From Bacteroidota bacterium (GTDB taxonomy: Bacteria; Bacteroidota; Bacteroidia; Cytophagales; Cytophagaceae): a stretch of DNA of 64,000 bases. Below, piece after piece: positions 26,224-35,281 of this stretch (within the stretch, counting starts at the first letter, position 1; every line of letters begins with the position of its first letter). The DNA is taken from positions 372,001-436,000 of the forward strand of contig JAEYZG010000062.1 in the NCBI GenBank assembly GCA_023428135.1, written 5' to 3'. A program made the position numbers and the translations under genes. Below the pieces are notes generated by a model. The model was not told the origin of the DNA and ran no database searches. It was given only the letters and a program-made list of their open reading frames with translations.

Positions 26224-27282
26224 TCAGATTCTAGGTGTGTAAAACCTTCTCGATCTGCCTTCTCTTACTTTCATGAGTGTGAGAGAAATTTCATAAGCTC
26301 CCCTTCCGCGACTGATACTTTTAAGAGCCGATGCGTTATAATCATAGCTGAAACCAATCATGTAATTATCATTACCCAGGCCCAGGGACGCTATAAATGC
26401 GTCTTGCAAACGATACCATCCTCCGAAAATAACGTCACGAGGAGCCAAAAATTTCTTTTGGTCGTTGAATACATACGTAAAATACGCTCCTGCGTTTATT
26501 TGTCTATATGGGTTTTGACTTAAAATCAGAATATTTGGAGAAATATTTAATCGTTCTCCGGCTTTCAATTCAAAGCCTGCATGCAATTTGAAAAGATAAG
26601 GTACTTTATTGATAACACCTTTCACCATTGATTCATTCGGAGACGACAAGTGGTAAGCTGCAAAACCGGCATAAGCGCTGTAGCCTTTATCTGAATAGTC
26701 TCTTCCTGCGTTATAGTAGTATATAGCCCCTGCAGAAACATCTGCATAAATTTTGCCTGTATTGACGCTCTCCTCACTGACAAACTCAGTAACATCATAG
26801 CCAATATAGGGATTGAATTGGGATCCCCATTGGAGGTTGGTGAAGTCTATATTTCGCTGAACAATTCCTCCCTGCAGGCCAAAAGTAAGGCAGTTCATTT
26901 TATTACTACTAAGCCATAGGTTATAAGCTGCGTTTAGATTAATTCCAATAGTTTTAAAATTTCCATCACCCGCACGGTCATTATAAATGGAAAGACCGAT
27001 ACCTCCAAGGTGAGAATCTTCAATTCCCTTCTTGGAATAAATAGGATTGATTAAAGATATCTGATTCGTAACATAAGGTATGTTTGCTACGGACCTCCAC
27101 TGATTTCTATAGTTAGAATTAAAAGTAAGATTGGAATAAACTCCTGCCATAGCAGGATTCAGGTAAAGCCCTGATGCATAATACTGAGAAAACGCAGCAT
27201 CCTGAGCTTTAACCTCTCTTAAACAAAGGGATACAAAAAAAATACAGGCCCAAAAGCCGACATATATCCTCTTCAGTTTCAT
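26224..27282 (-). CDS. PorP/SprF-family T9SS outer-membrane protein
   Basis: A 352-residue protein with a signal peptide (1-26, ending VKAQ). It has the family start DAAFSQYYASGLYLNPAMAG near residue 28 and repeated amphipathic strands to the end. In F. johnsoniae, SprF is needed for secretion and attachment of the adhesin SprB, encoded next to it. Here the gene starts 2 bp after the giant CHU_C protein and precedes the PorE-like protein. This makes it the likely dedicated anchor or secretion partner for that protein. Confidence 0.9.
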   Translation of the reverse strand: MKLKRIYVGFWACIFFVSLCLREVKAQDAAFSQYYASGLYLNPAMAGVYSNLTFNSNYRNQWRSVANIPYVTNQISLINPIYSKKGIEDSHLGGIGLSIYNDRAGDGNFKTIGINLNAAYNLWLSSNKMNCLTFGLQGGIVQRNIDFTNLQWGSQFNPYIGYDVTEFVSEESVNTGKIYADVSAGAIYYYNAGRDYSDKGYSAYAGFAAYHLSSPNESMVKGVINKVPYLFKLHAGFELKAGERLNISPNILILSQNPYRQINAGAYFTYVFNDQKKFLAPRDVIFGGWYRLQDAFIASLGLGNDNYMIGFSYDYNASALKSISRGRGAYEISLTLMKVREGRSRRFYTPRI

Positions 27283-27284
27283 AT

Positions 27285-30200
27285 TTATCTCACAAGTGTA
27301 ACCGTTCCGGATTTTTCAAATTCCGAACCGTCGTTAAACTTACCAACAACCATATAGGTGTACACTCCCATCGGAGCATTTTGCCCGTCCCAGCCTTTTC
27401 TGTTAGCCATGTTAAAGTCTGAAGTTTCGTATACCACCTCTCCCCATTTATTGAATACTTTAAAAGTAAAGCTTTGAGAAGAAATATTCAAACCATAAAC
27501 TTTACAAACTGAATTTTCCGGATTTCTGGAATATGGATTAAAGATATTAGGTACAAACAGGTATTTACTTGAGAGCACCTCTACTGCAAGACTTGCCATA
27601 GAAGAACACCCGTCTTTGGTGACAACAGTGAGCTCTACATTATACTTACCAGGATTAGGGTATGAATAACTACTGTTAAAGAGGTTACTTGTGTTACCGT
27701 CTTTAAAATCCCACTTCCATGTGCTTATGTTTTGTGCCAAAGTATCTACTGTATTAATAAATGATATTACATCTCCCGAAATTGCATCCATCGTTTCTTT
27801 GCTGGTGTTATCCAGACTCTTGGATGGTCCTTCCGCTCTGAATGAGGCCTCAGGAGAGGGAACAAACGTAACATTCCTATCTAAAGTTACATCTCCGCAC
27901 TGGTTACTAACCTTTACGGTAAAAGTCTTCACTCCTGATGCAAGTGAAGAGTTGTCTGATTTGAAAAAAGTGGAATCTTTTTCCGGAGATGAAAATTCAC
28001 CAGAGGAAGAAGCTACAGTCCATTCGTAAACAAGCACGCCATCTCCCTGAGATGTAATAACTTTCAGAGGAATTCCATCAGCCATACATGACTTCAGCGG
28101 AGATTCAATAGAACTGATTACCGGAAGAGCCATGAAATCTATGGTGTACTTGCTGGTATCATAACAACCATTTTGCTCAAAAATTGCATAATAGGTACCA
28201 TCCGTATTTACAATATGGGTCGATCCCTGATCCAGGAGTGTATTGTTTTCATCCATCCAGGTAACAAGGCTTGAATATGGGTTTACACTGAGTGTAACAT
28301 CCGTTCCTTCACATGCCTGAGGAGTATTGGAGGCAATTTCATCTTTCAAAGGCTTTGGTCTGATGGTCAATTCAACGGTATCGGCCGCGGTACAATTGGT
28401 GGCATTATCTTTAACATTCAGAATGAAAGTATTGATCCCGGCAGCTGTTGGCGTTACAGATGGCCTTGCATCGGCATAGTTACCGGGAGTCCAGCTAAAA
28501 CTGTAGGTTGAAGGTAATGAAGGGTTTCCGACACCTCCAAGCATGAAAGTATTTCCTATACAATCTCCCGTATCCTCTCCTGCATCAGCCGTTGGTTTAA
28601 TGCTTGCTGTAACGATAATGGAGTCGGCAACTGAGCAGTTGTTACTGTTTGTTACTTTTAAATAATACTTTTTAGATGTCCCCTCTGCGATTTTAACAAA
28701 CGCATTAAAATCCGAAATATCGGAAAGGCCAGTAGCATTAGAGATACCATCAATATCTTCAGACCATTTCTGGAATGTAAGAGCACTTATAGATTGGTAA
28801 GAAGCTTTGAACTTGCCACTATCACCAGGACAAAATATAATATCGGTACCAGCATCCACTGAAATTTTATCTACTAGAACTTCAATTGAAGAGGTATCAG
28901 AACAACCGTCTTCTGTAGTAACCTTTACACTATATCTTGTAGTTACAGAAGGAGTTGCAGTCGGAGTCCATAACGTACTGTCATTTAATGTCTCTGCAGG
29001 CCACCATGCTACTTTATATCCCGCAGTAGAAGGGACATCAAGGCCGGCAGCTTCTCCAGGACAAATACCTTTGTCTGGAAAAGTTTTCGCAACCACATTG
29101 GTCGGCTTAGATGAAATTTTCACTATGACCTGTGCAGTATCGGAACACATTGGTGTTCCTGTAGCATCCTTCATCGTAACTGTGTAAACAGTACCAGAAA
29201 CTGAAGGTGTAGCTTTAGGATTAGGACTCAGATAATTATCAAGCCCTGCGGAAGGCGACCATTCGTAAGTGTAATTAGAAGAAGGGTTTTGCGGCCCAAG
29301 TATTGCAGGATCACCATCGCACATGCCCACTATTCTGTCCATTGCCGCTTTCGTAGGCAGGGATTTTAAAGATACTTTGATAGTGTCATAATTAGCACAT
29401 CTCACCCCTGCTACTTTTACAATATATTCTGTAGACACAAGAGGAGTAACGAATGGATTCGACACATTTACATTAGATATGGTAGGGTCTGCATTCCAAA
29501 GGTAAGTATTACCATCCGGCGGGATTCCAATCTGAACTGTTTGCCCCTTACAAATGGTTACGTCATTCCCCATATTAATATCAGGAATAGGAAAGACTGC
29601 AATGCGGACATCACTTTTAGTTACACAGCCAAATTCATTGGTCGCGATCAGTTGATAATAATTTTGTAAAAAAGGTTTTCCGGCTGGAATCACCAAATTA
29701 AATGGCGGATTAATTACAACAGCAGGAGTAGTCTCCGTAATATTAATATATTTTGGGTAATCAGGAGAATTGTATTGCCATTTATAAGTAATTCCATTTG
29801 TCTCAGCTTCAGGAACTCCAACAAGAGTATCGGTCCCGGGACACAAAAGATACGGAATTACATTCAATGTATCAGGAACAGGATTCACAATAACCTTAAT
29901 TGAATCAGTTGTAATACAACCTGCTGCTTCTATGGTAATTTTAAAAAGAGTTGTTGTATAAAGATTCACTGTACTAGTTAAAAGACTGGATGGATCTCCA
30001 ACAAGATTAGCAGGAGTCCAGGAAATTGTCGCTGTTTTGGGAGTTAAAGGCACCGCCATTAAACCAAAAGCACTTCCTGCACAAATGGCAGTATCTTCAG
30101 GAAGTTTTTTAATTCTCATGCCCTTGAAAGTTGTAGGGCCACTATTGAGACTAAAAGAGCATGCAGGGTTTTTGGCAAAAGCAGTATAATCAGCAGATGC

Positions 30201-32183
30201 CGCAACGCTGCTTAAATACAAGGTATCACTACTTCCCGCAGATATTTTTATAATTTCCCCTTTTTGATTTTTCCAGATAATGGTATCCATTGGAGATGCT
30301 ACAGCATCTTTGATTTTAGCTACAATTGCATAATTCCCACAGGCAAGATCTGCAAGTAATTCCAATGGTTCCAATTCGGGTGTCGTAAAGACATATACAT
30401 CCTTACTGAGAGAATCAGTACAGGAAACACCTGACGTAAAATAATATTTAACAGAATACACTCCCGGAGTTATGCCTGATGGATTAAATTGCCATTTACC
30501 ACTAACATATTCAGCAGGTTCCGAATAACTTGCTGTTCCGAAATTTTTAGTACAAATAGTAGATGTGATTGAAGAAGGAGTTGTTTCTGTATTACAATAG
30601 AAATCTTTCAAGCCTGTAAAAGCTGATTCTTTCCAATTACTAATAGATGATCGGATTACAGAATTTCCTGTAAAGTTTGCTACATCAATGTACCCTCTGT
30701 TATAAAGCGAAATAGAGGAGGGATCCTCTAACCCACTTATCGGCAAATCTGAAATGCTTCCGGAAACAGATACCTTAAAAATCTTATTTCCATTAACATC
30801 AGAATAATAAACATTTCCATCGCAGTCTATTGCAAGACCAGAAATTCTTTCATCGCTTCCTTTTCTGTTTACTGCAATGGAGACCATATTTGTTGCAATA
30901 TTCAGCTTCTTTATTGAAGACCTGGAAGGATCCGTAATATATAAATTACCATCCGCAAAAGTTAAGTGCCCGAGTAAACCAAATTGTGCTGAAGAGGCTG
31001 CCACAGGGCCGGGAACAGTAGTACCATCCGGAACATCACCGTTGACAGATCCGGCAATGGTAGTAACCTGCTTTGTCGCAATGTCAATTTTTTTAACCTT
31101 ATAATTTCTGGCATCGCTTACATACAGTGTTTTTCCCAAATCATCAATTGCTATTCCATAAGGATTTCTGAATTTTGCCGCAGTTCCAATACCGTCCTGA
31201 TCTCCTCCTACAGGTGTCGCTGTATTTTCACCTGCTATAATTTGAACTCCGGTGGAGGGATTGTAAACTTTTATATTATGATTTACCTGATCACAGAAAT
31301 AAACATTATTACCAAACGATACAAGACCTGTAGGAACATTTAACCTTACCAGTTTGGGATCAACCCCTACCGTATTTCCTTTGGCCCCACTAGTGTTTAT
31401 AATTTCCCTAGGTCCATTTTCATCAATCACCCAGATTTTGTTATTATCACTGTCGCTGAAATAAATCTTCCCCTGGCAGGTAGTCGTAATACCCTGTGGA
31501 TTGCTTATTAAACCTACTGATCCAGACCCACCGCCTACCAATACAGCAGAGCAAGGAGCAGGATCAACTGTTACTGTCTGCTGCGCAGGGACTATACAAC
31601 CAGCCGAATACTTTATAACATGTTTTCCAGAACCAGCAATGGTCGGATCAAAATACCAGATATCTTTGCCTCCTGAAACGACTCCCGGGCCATAAAATAT
31701 TCCACCTGCAGGTGTTCCATATATCCTCGATTTCATACCTGAAATACAGTAGGATGATCTCAGATCTGTAATAGTCGCATTTCCGTTAGCCGCGGCAGAT
31801 GTGGCTGAAATTTCGATAGAACCTTTCTCTGTACAATTGTTATTTGTAATAAGATAATAAACAGTGGTGGATTGTGTAATATTAGTGACTGGATAGTCAG
31901 GCCCCATAGAAGGTACTGTGGGAGTGCTTGTAAAAGGGGTTAAGCGCCAATAGATCCTATAATCAGAATTCCCTTTTTTAAATTTTATATCTGCAAGAGA
32001 AACTTTTATACTGGCTGGAGCGCACACGGAAGTATCACGTGTCTTTCGATAAGATATACACTCATTTGAATTTAAATACCACCACCACCAGGATGACTGT
32101 GCCGAAGCCGATCGCGCAGACAAACACAATACACTGATTACCAGAGCAAGTGTATATATAAAAATTTTCAAATTCGGTTTCAT
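27285..32183 (-). CDS. Giant gliding-motility-associated (CHU_C) surface protein with NHL and PKD domains
   Basis: About 1632 residues from the ATG at 32183, which gives a clean signal peptide ending SASAQ; an upstream start would add 17 residues. An NHL beta-propeller spans about 225-520 (VGLISNPQGITTTCQGKIYFSD-type repeats). A long run of Ig-like/HYR-like repeats with paired cysteines follows, containing motifs such as SWTPAN, EWSPSAG and SFSWTPG. A PKD domain lies at about 1475-1535 (WKWDFKDGN, YPNPGKYNVELTVVT). The last ~95 residues are the CHU_C gliding-motility C-terminus (FVPNIFNPYSRN, FKVFNKWGEVVYE, WDGQNAPMGVYTYMV). It is the first gene of the operon with PorP/SprF and the PorE-like protein, the layout known for SprB-type adhesins. 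Confidence 0.88.
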   Translation of the reverse strand: MKPNLKIFIYTLALVISVLCLSARSASAQSSWWWWYLNSNECISYRKTRDTSVCAPASIKVSLADIKFKKGNSDYRIYWRLTPFTSTPTVPSMGPDYPVTNITQSTTVYYLITNNNCTEKGSIEISATSAAANGNATITDLRSSYCISGMKSRIYGTPAGGIFYGPGVVSGGKDIWYFDPTIAGSGKHVIKYSAGCIVPAQQTVTVDPAPCSAVLVGGGSGSVGLISNPQGITTTCQGKIYFSDSDNNKIWVIDENGPREIINTSGAKGNTVGVDPKLVRLNVPTGLVSFGNNVYFCDQVNHNIKVYNPSTGVQIIAGENTATPVGGDQDGIGTAAKFRNPYGIAIDDLGKTLYVSDARNYKVKKIDIATKQVTTIAGSVNGDVPDGTTVPGPVAASSAQFGLLGHLTFADGNLYITDPSRSSIKKLNIATNMVSIAVNRKGSDERISGLAIDCDGNVYYSDVNGNKIFKVSVSGSISDLPISGLEDPSSISLYNRGYIDVANFTGNSVIRSSISNWKESAFTGLKDFYCNTETTPSSITSTICTKNFGTASYSEPAEYVSGKWQFNPSGITPGVYSVKYYFTSGVSCTDSLSKDVYVFTTPELEPLELLADLACGNYAIVAKIKDAVASPMDTIIWKNQKGEIIKISAGSSDTLYLSSVAASADYTAFAKNPACSFSLNSGPTTFKGMRIKKLPEDTAICAGSAFGLMAVPLTPKTATISWTPANLVGDPSSLLTSTVNLYTTTLFKITIEAAGCITTDSIKVIVNPVPDTLNVIPYLLCPGTDTLVGVPEAETNGITYKWQYNSPDYPKYINITETTPAVVINPPFNLVIPAGKPFLQNYYQLIATNEFGCVTKSDVRIAVFPIPDINMGNDVTICKGQTVQIGIPPDGNTYLWNADPTISNVNVSNPFVTPLVSTEYIVKVAGVRCANYDTIKVSLKSLPTKAAMDRIVGMCDGDPAILGPQNPSSNYTYEWSPSAGLDNYLSPNPKATPSVSGTVYTVTMKDATGTPMCSDTAQVIVKISSKPTNVVAKTFPDKGICPGEAAGLDVPSTAGYKVAWWPAETLNDSTLWTPTATPSVTTRYSVKVTTEDGCSDTSSIEVLVDKISVDAGTDIIFCPGDSGKFKASYQSISALTFQKWSEDIDGISNATGLSDISDFNAFVKIAEGTSKKYYLKVTNSNNCSVADSIIVTASIKPTADAGEDTGDCIGNTFMLGGVGNPSLPSTYSFSWTPGNYADARPSVTPTAAGINTFILNVKDNATNCTAADTVELTIRPKPLKDEIASNTPQACEGTDVTLSVNPYSSLVTWMDENNTLLDQGSTHIVNTDGTYYAIFEQNGCYDTSKYTIDFMALPVISSIESPLKSCMADGIPLKVITSQGDGVLVYEWTVASSSGEFSSPEKDSTFFKSDNSSLASGVKTFTVKVSNQCGDVTLDRNVTFVPSPEASFRAEGPSKSLDNTSKETMDAISGDVISFINTVDTLAQNISTWKWDFKDGNTSNLFNSSYSYPNPGKYNVELTVVTKDGCSSMASLAVEVLSSKYLFVPNIFNPYSRNPENSVCKVYGLNISSQSFTFKVFNKWGEVVYETSDFNMANRKGWDGQNAPMGVYTYMVVGKFNDGSEFEKSGTVTLVR

Positions 32184-32358
32184 AACGTAATCTGAAGGAT
32201 TAAGTAAATTGAAATTCATAAAATATGAATCCAAAATGAACTTGTAAAGTAAGCTGATTTAATCAAATTCATTTATTAAATCCCGTATAAACAGTATTTT
32301 TCAAATAAATTTTACGTAAAAATCTATTCCCTGGTTCTTCTTACTTGTTTTTTTAATT

Positions 32359-32366
32359 TAATTTTG
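32359..32366 (+). promoter_or_regulatory. TANNTTTG box directly before plsC
   Basis: TAATTTTG matches the Bacteroidota -7 box and ends four bases before the plsC ATG, so the mRNA would start at or near the start codon. No good -33 box is seen at the right distance. Confidence 0.25.
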
Positions 32367-32370
32367 TCCT

Positions 32371-33117
32371 ATGAGTTTTGGAAAAAGATTATACCAAATA
32401 TGGGTTTGGTTTTGCTTCATTGTCGTATTTCTGCTGATTTATCCTTTTTTCGTTTTATTTTCTTTAAGGGACAGCTGGAAAAAATATGGCCATTTCTTTA
32501 ATAAGGTGTGGGCTTATACTGTTTTTGGAAGTTGTATGCTCCGGACCAAAGTAGAATTTCGTTTTAAGCGTAACAAAAAGCAAGCTTACGTTTACTGCGC
32601 CAACCATTCCTCCTATCTGGACATTCCCACTTTATGCTACTCATTATCAGGATATTATCTTTTTATAGGAAAAGCCTCACTTGCCAAGGTACCTTTGTTT
32701 GGTTACATGTTTCGTAATTATTACATAGCTGTTGATCGGCACAGCAAATTGAGCAGGTATGAGACAATGCAAAAGTCCATGGAAGCCATAGATAAAAAAC
32801 GCAGCCTTGCATTTTTTCCGGAAGGAACAATCCCTAAAAATGCAGGTTATCAAATGATTCCTTTCAAAGATGGGGCGTTTAGAATAGCAATTGAAAAACA
32901 GGTGCCTATTGTTCCTGTTACCATCCCTTACAACTGGCTCATTTTACCCGACGATGGAAAATATGTACCTAACCGCCGTCTTATGAAAGTTATTGTACAC
33001 GAACCTATTGAAACTAAAGGCTTAACTCTGGATGACGTAGATAAGCTAAAAGATAAGACTTTTGATATCATTCAAAGAGAACTGATACTACAAAACAAAG
33101 AAGTAGCTTTAGTTTAA
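32371..33117 (+). CDS. plsC: 1-acyl-sn-glycerol-3-phosphate acyltransferase
   Basis: A 248-residue membrane-bound acyltransferase that adds the second acyl chain to lysophosphatidic acid in phospholipid synthesis. The HX4D catalytic motif is H79 to D84 (NHSSYLD), and the substrate-binding FPEGT is at 149-153. A hydrophobic N-terminal segment (about 10-31) anchors it. It precedes gatC in the same direction, but gatC appears to have its own promoter. Related acyltransferases of ornithine-lipid synthesis share these motifs and cannot be excluded. Confidence 0.88.
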   Translation: MSFGKRLYQIWVWFCFIVVFLLIYPFFVLFSLRDSWKKYGHFFNKVWAYTVFGSCMLRTKVEFRFKRNKKQAYVYCANHSSYLDIPTLCYSLSGYYLFIGKASLAKVPLFGYMFRNYYIAVDRHSKLSRYETMQKSMEAIDKKRSLAFFPEGTIPKNAGYQMIPFKDGAFRIAIEKQVPIVPVTIPYNWLILPDDGKYVPNRRLMKVIVHEPIETKGLTLDDVDKLKDKTFDIIQRELILQNKEVALV

Positions 33118-33144
33118 AAACTTATCATACCTGTTTTCAAAAAC

Positions 33145-33175
33145 TTTAATGGAATTCAGAATTTTAGTACTTTTG
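33145..33175 (+). promoter_or_regulatory. Promoter candidate of gatC
   Basis: TTTA (33145-33148) is followed after 19 bases by TACTTTTG (33168-33175), close to the Bacteroidota TTTG-N19-TANNTTTG pattern. The predicted mRNA start is about 15 bases before the gatC ATG. Confidence 0.45.
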
Positions 33176-33196
33176 ACACACAATTGATCATTTATT

Positions 33197-33484
33197 ATGC
33201 ATATAGATAAAGAAACCATCAGAAAAATTGCTCATCTGGGAAGATTGGAATTTGAGGAAAAGAATGAAGAGCAAATTTTAAAAGATTTTAACAAAATTCT
33301 TGACTGGATGGATAAACTCAATGAGCTTGATACTTCGAATGTTGCTCCTCTTATACATATGTCCTCTGAGGTTAATGTGCTCAGAGAAGATGAAGTTAAA
33401 ATGACTTTGAAACATGAAGAAGCTTTATACAACGCTCCGAAAAAGGATTCAGATTATTTCAGAGTTCCAAAGTTCCTCGGATAA
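33197..33484 (+). CDS. gatC: Asp-tRNA(Asn)/Glu-tRNA(Gln) amidotransferase subunit C
   Basis: A 95-residue GatC, the small subunit that stabilises the GatCAB complex. The complex makes Gln-tRNA(Gln) or Asn-tRNA(Asn) by amidating mischarged tRNA. Family features are the N-terminal DKETIRKIAHLGRLEF and the central LNELDTSNVAPLIHM, followed by LREDEV and the C-terminal FRVPKFLG. Length is typical (about 95). gatA and gatB are not adjacent. A strong terminator follows at once, so gatC is probably a single-gene unit. Confidence 0.93.
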   Translation: MHIDKETIRKIAHLGRLEFEEKNEEQILKDFNKILDWMDKLNELDTSNVAPLIHMSSEVNVLREDEVKMTLKHEEALYNAPKKDSDYFRVPKFLG

Positions 33485-33497
33485 AAGACTCATACTT

Positions 33498-33527
33498 AGT
33501 CCTTCTCCTAAAGAGAAGGACTTTTTT
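33498..33527 (+). terminator. Hairpin terminator after gatC
   Basis: AGTCCTTCTC (33498-33507) and GAGAAGGACT (33513-33522) form a perfect 10-bp stem with a 5-base loop, followed by a T-run. Confidence 0.88.
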
Positions 33528-33698
33528 ATCTTATTTACTGTTTGTACCTTTCTTAATCACCTACTAAGAAGTCATCTCAACCAATTTACTCCCATTCATC
33601 TGGTACTTTCTTAAAGTAAAGGTTTTTCATTTTTTAGCTTTATCCTAATCTTTTCCTGCTTTGTAAGGTTATCTATTTAGCCTATCATTTTTTCAAGG

Positions 33699-35075
33699 AT
33701 GGAGAAATCAGAACTATTACAGAATGAGACAGGAGAAGCTTTTCTTGCATTTGCCGAAGAAGTACCTCCTGAGGAAATTGGCAAATTATTTAATGAACTT
33801 CAAAAGGATTTTTTACAGGAAGAGGAAAAGTTGAAGATACTTTTTTCAGCTATTCCATTTCCAAAAAATGCCCGGACTTTCGAGCATCTTGATTTTGATC
33901 TTCAAAATAAAATACTGGAAATAGCACCTTTAAACCTTACCTCTTCTCTTCTCAATGAGCTTTCACCTGATGACAGAACAAGGTTGTTCAGTGAAATGCC
34001 AAAAGAATCTCTGGCAAAATGGCTTAGCATGCTCTCTGTACAGGAAAGGAAAGATGCCCTGAAGCTATTGGAATATCCTCCTGAAAGTATTGGCAGGCTT
34101 ATGACCACTGATTATATTGCTGTGCGCCCTGAATGGACCTGTGAGAAGACTATAAAATTCATAAGAGACTTCGGACTTAATAGCGAAACTATCAATTTTA
34201 TTTATGTGGTAGATAAGGACAATAAACTGATAGATGATTTAAAAATCAGAGAAATACTTCTTGCAAAGCCCGAATCAACTATTGGTGATCTTGTTGACAA
34301 CAGATTTGTAAGTCTGGAAGCAACTTCTGATCAGGAAAAAACAATAAGTACCTTTATGGAAACAGACAGATTTGCATTGCCAGTAACCGACTTTAATGGC
34401 AAGTTACTAGGGATAGTAACAGCAGATGATGTATTAGATGTAATTGAACGTGAAGATACCGAAGACATACAAAAACTTGGAGGTAGTGAAGCACTGGATG
34501 AACCTTATCTTGAAATAAATTTACCAAGCCTAGTAAGGAAAAGAGCTGGCTGGCTTATCATATTATTTATCGGTGAAATGCTGACTGCTTCAGCAATGAG
34601 TTTCTTTGAAAATGAAATAGCAAGTGCAGTAGTACTAGCCTTATTTATTCCATTAATTATATCAAGTGGAGGAAACTCCGGCTCTCAGGCTGCCACCATT
34701 ATTACAAGGGCTTTGGCATTGGGAGAAGTAAGTAAAGCAGACTGGTTGAAAGTTTTCAGAAGAGAGATCATTTCTGGTGTAATGCTTGGGCTCATTCTCG
34801 GCATCATTGGTTTTTTAAGAGTTATTATCTGGAGCACTTTGTTTGATGCTTATGGAGATCATTCAGTAAAGATTGCAGCCACAGTTGGTTTTTCCCTTAT
34901 AGGAGTAGTGCTCTGGGGAACACTTTCGGGATCTATGCTTCCCATTTTTTTAAAAAGTCTAGGTTTTGACCCTGCTGTATCTTCCGCACCATTTGTAGCT
35001 ACCATTGTGGATGTTACGGGCATTATCATTTATTTTTCCATGGCATTTTTATTTCTTAAAGGAACGCTTTTGTAA
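33699..35075 (+). CDS. mgtE: Magnesium transporter MgtE
   Basis: A 458-residue Mg2+ channel/transporter. It has the acidic superhelical N domain (about 35-130), two CBS domains (about 135-255; RLMTTDYIAVRPEW, FALPVTDFNGKLLGIVTADDVLDVI in parts) and five membrane helices (about 285-458). The transmembrane signature SSGGNSGSQAATIITRALALGE near residue 326 is the hallmark of the family (split here into SSGGNSGSQAA and RALALGE). The N and CBS domains close the pore at high cytosolic Mg2+. It is a single gene; the following hairpin at 35214-35259 may end its transcript. Confidence 0.93.
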   Translation: MEKSELLQNETGEAFLAFAEEVPPEEIGKLFNELQKDFLQEEEKLKILFSAIPFPKNARTFEHLDFDLQNKILEIAPLNLTSSLLNELSPDDRTRLFSEMPKESLAKWLSMLSVQERKDALKLLEYPPESIGRLMTTDYIAVRPEWTCEKTIKFIRDFGLNSETINFIYVVDKDNKLIDDLKIREILLAKPESTIGDLVDNRFVSLEATSDQEKTISTFMETDRFALPVTDFNGKLLGIVTADDVLDVIEREDTEDIQKLGGSEALDEPYLEINLPSLVRKRAGWLIILFIGEMLTASAMSFFENEIASAVVLALFIPLIISSGGNSGSQAATIITRALALGEVSKADWLKVFRREIISGVMLGLILGIIGFLRVIIWSTLFDAYGDHSVKIAATVGFSLIGVVLWGTLSGSMLPIFLKSLGFDPAVSSAPFVATIVDVTGIIIYFSMAFLFLKGTLL

Positions 35076-35089
35076 GTTGAAAGTTGAAA
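35074..35089 (+). repeat. Direct GTTGAAA repeats at the mgtE stop
   Basis: AAGTTGAAAGTTGAAA is a doublet of the unit AGTTGAA overlapping the mgtE stop codon. The same unit forms the arms of the hairpin at 35214-35259. Both belong to a simple AAGTTGA repeat family. Confidence 0.4.
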
Positions 35090-35213
35090 CAGGTAGTTTG
35101 CCTTAAGTACGCTTGGGTAAATGTGTTTTACTTATAATTTCCTAATACTATGTCTTGAAGACCTCATCTCTCATATTTTCTTAAAAAATTTAAAATCATG
35201 TCTTTTTAAAGCA

Positions 35214-35259
35214 AAAGTTGAAAGTTAAAAGTTATTTAGAACTTTCAATTTTCAACTTT
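35214..35259. terminator. 20-bp hairpin between convergent mgtE and TonB receptor gene
   Basis: The 20-base arms at 35214-35233 and 35240-35259 pair with one mismatch and one G-T, around a 6-base loop. The arms are built of GTTGAAA-like units. With convergent genes on both sides it could stop both transcripts, though there is no perfect T-tract, so a repeat element is also possible. Confidence 0.5.
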
Positions 35260-35281
35260 ATACTTTCAGATTTTTTGCTTC

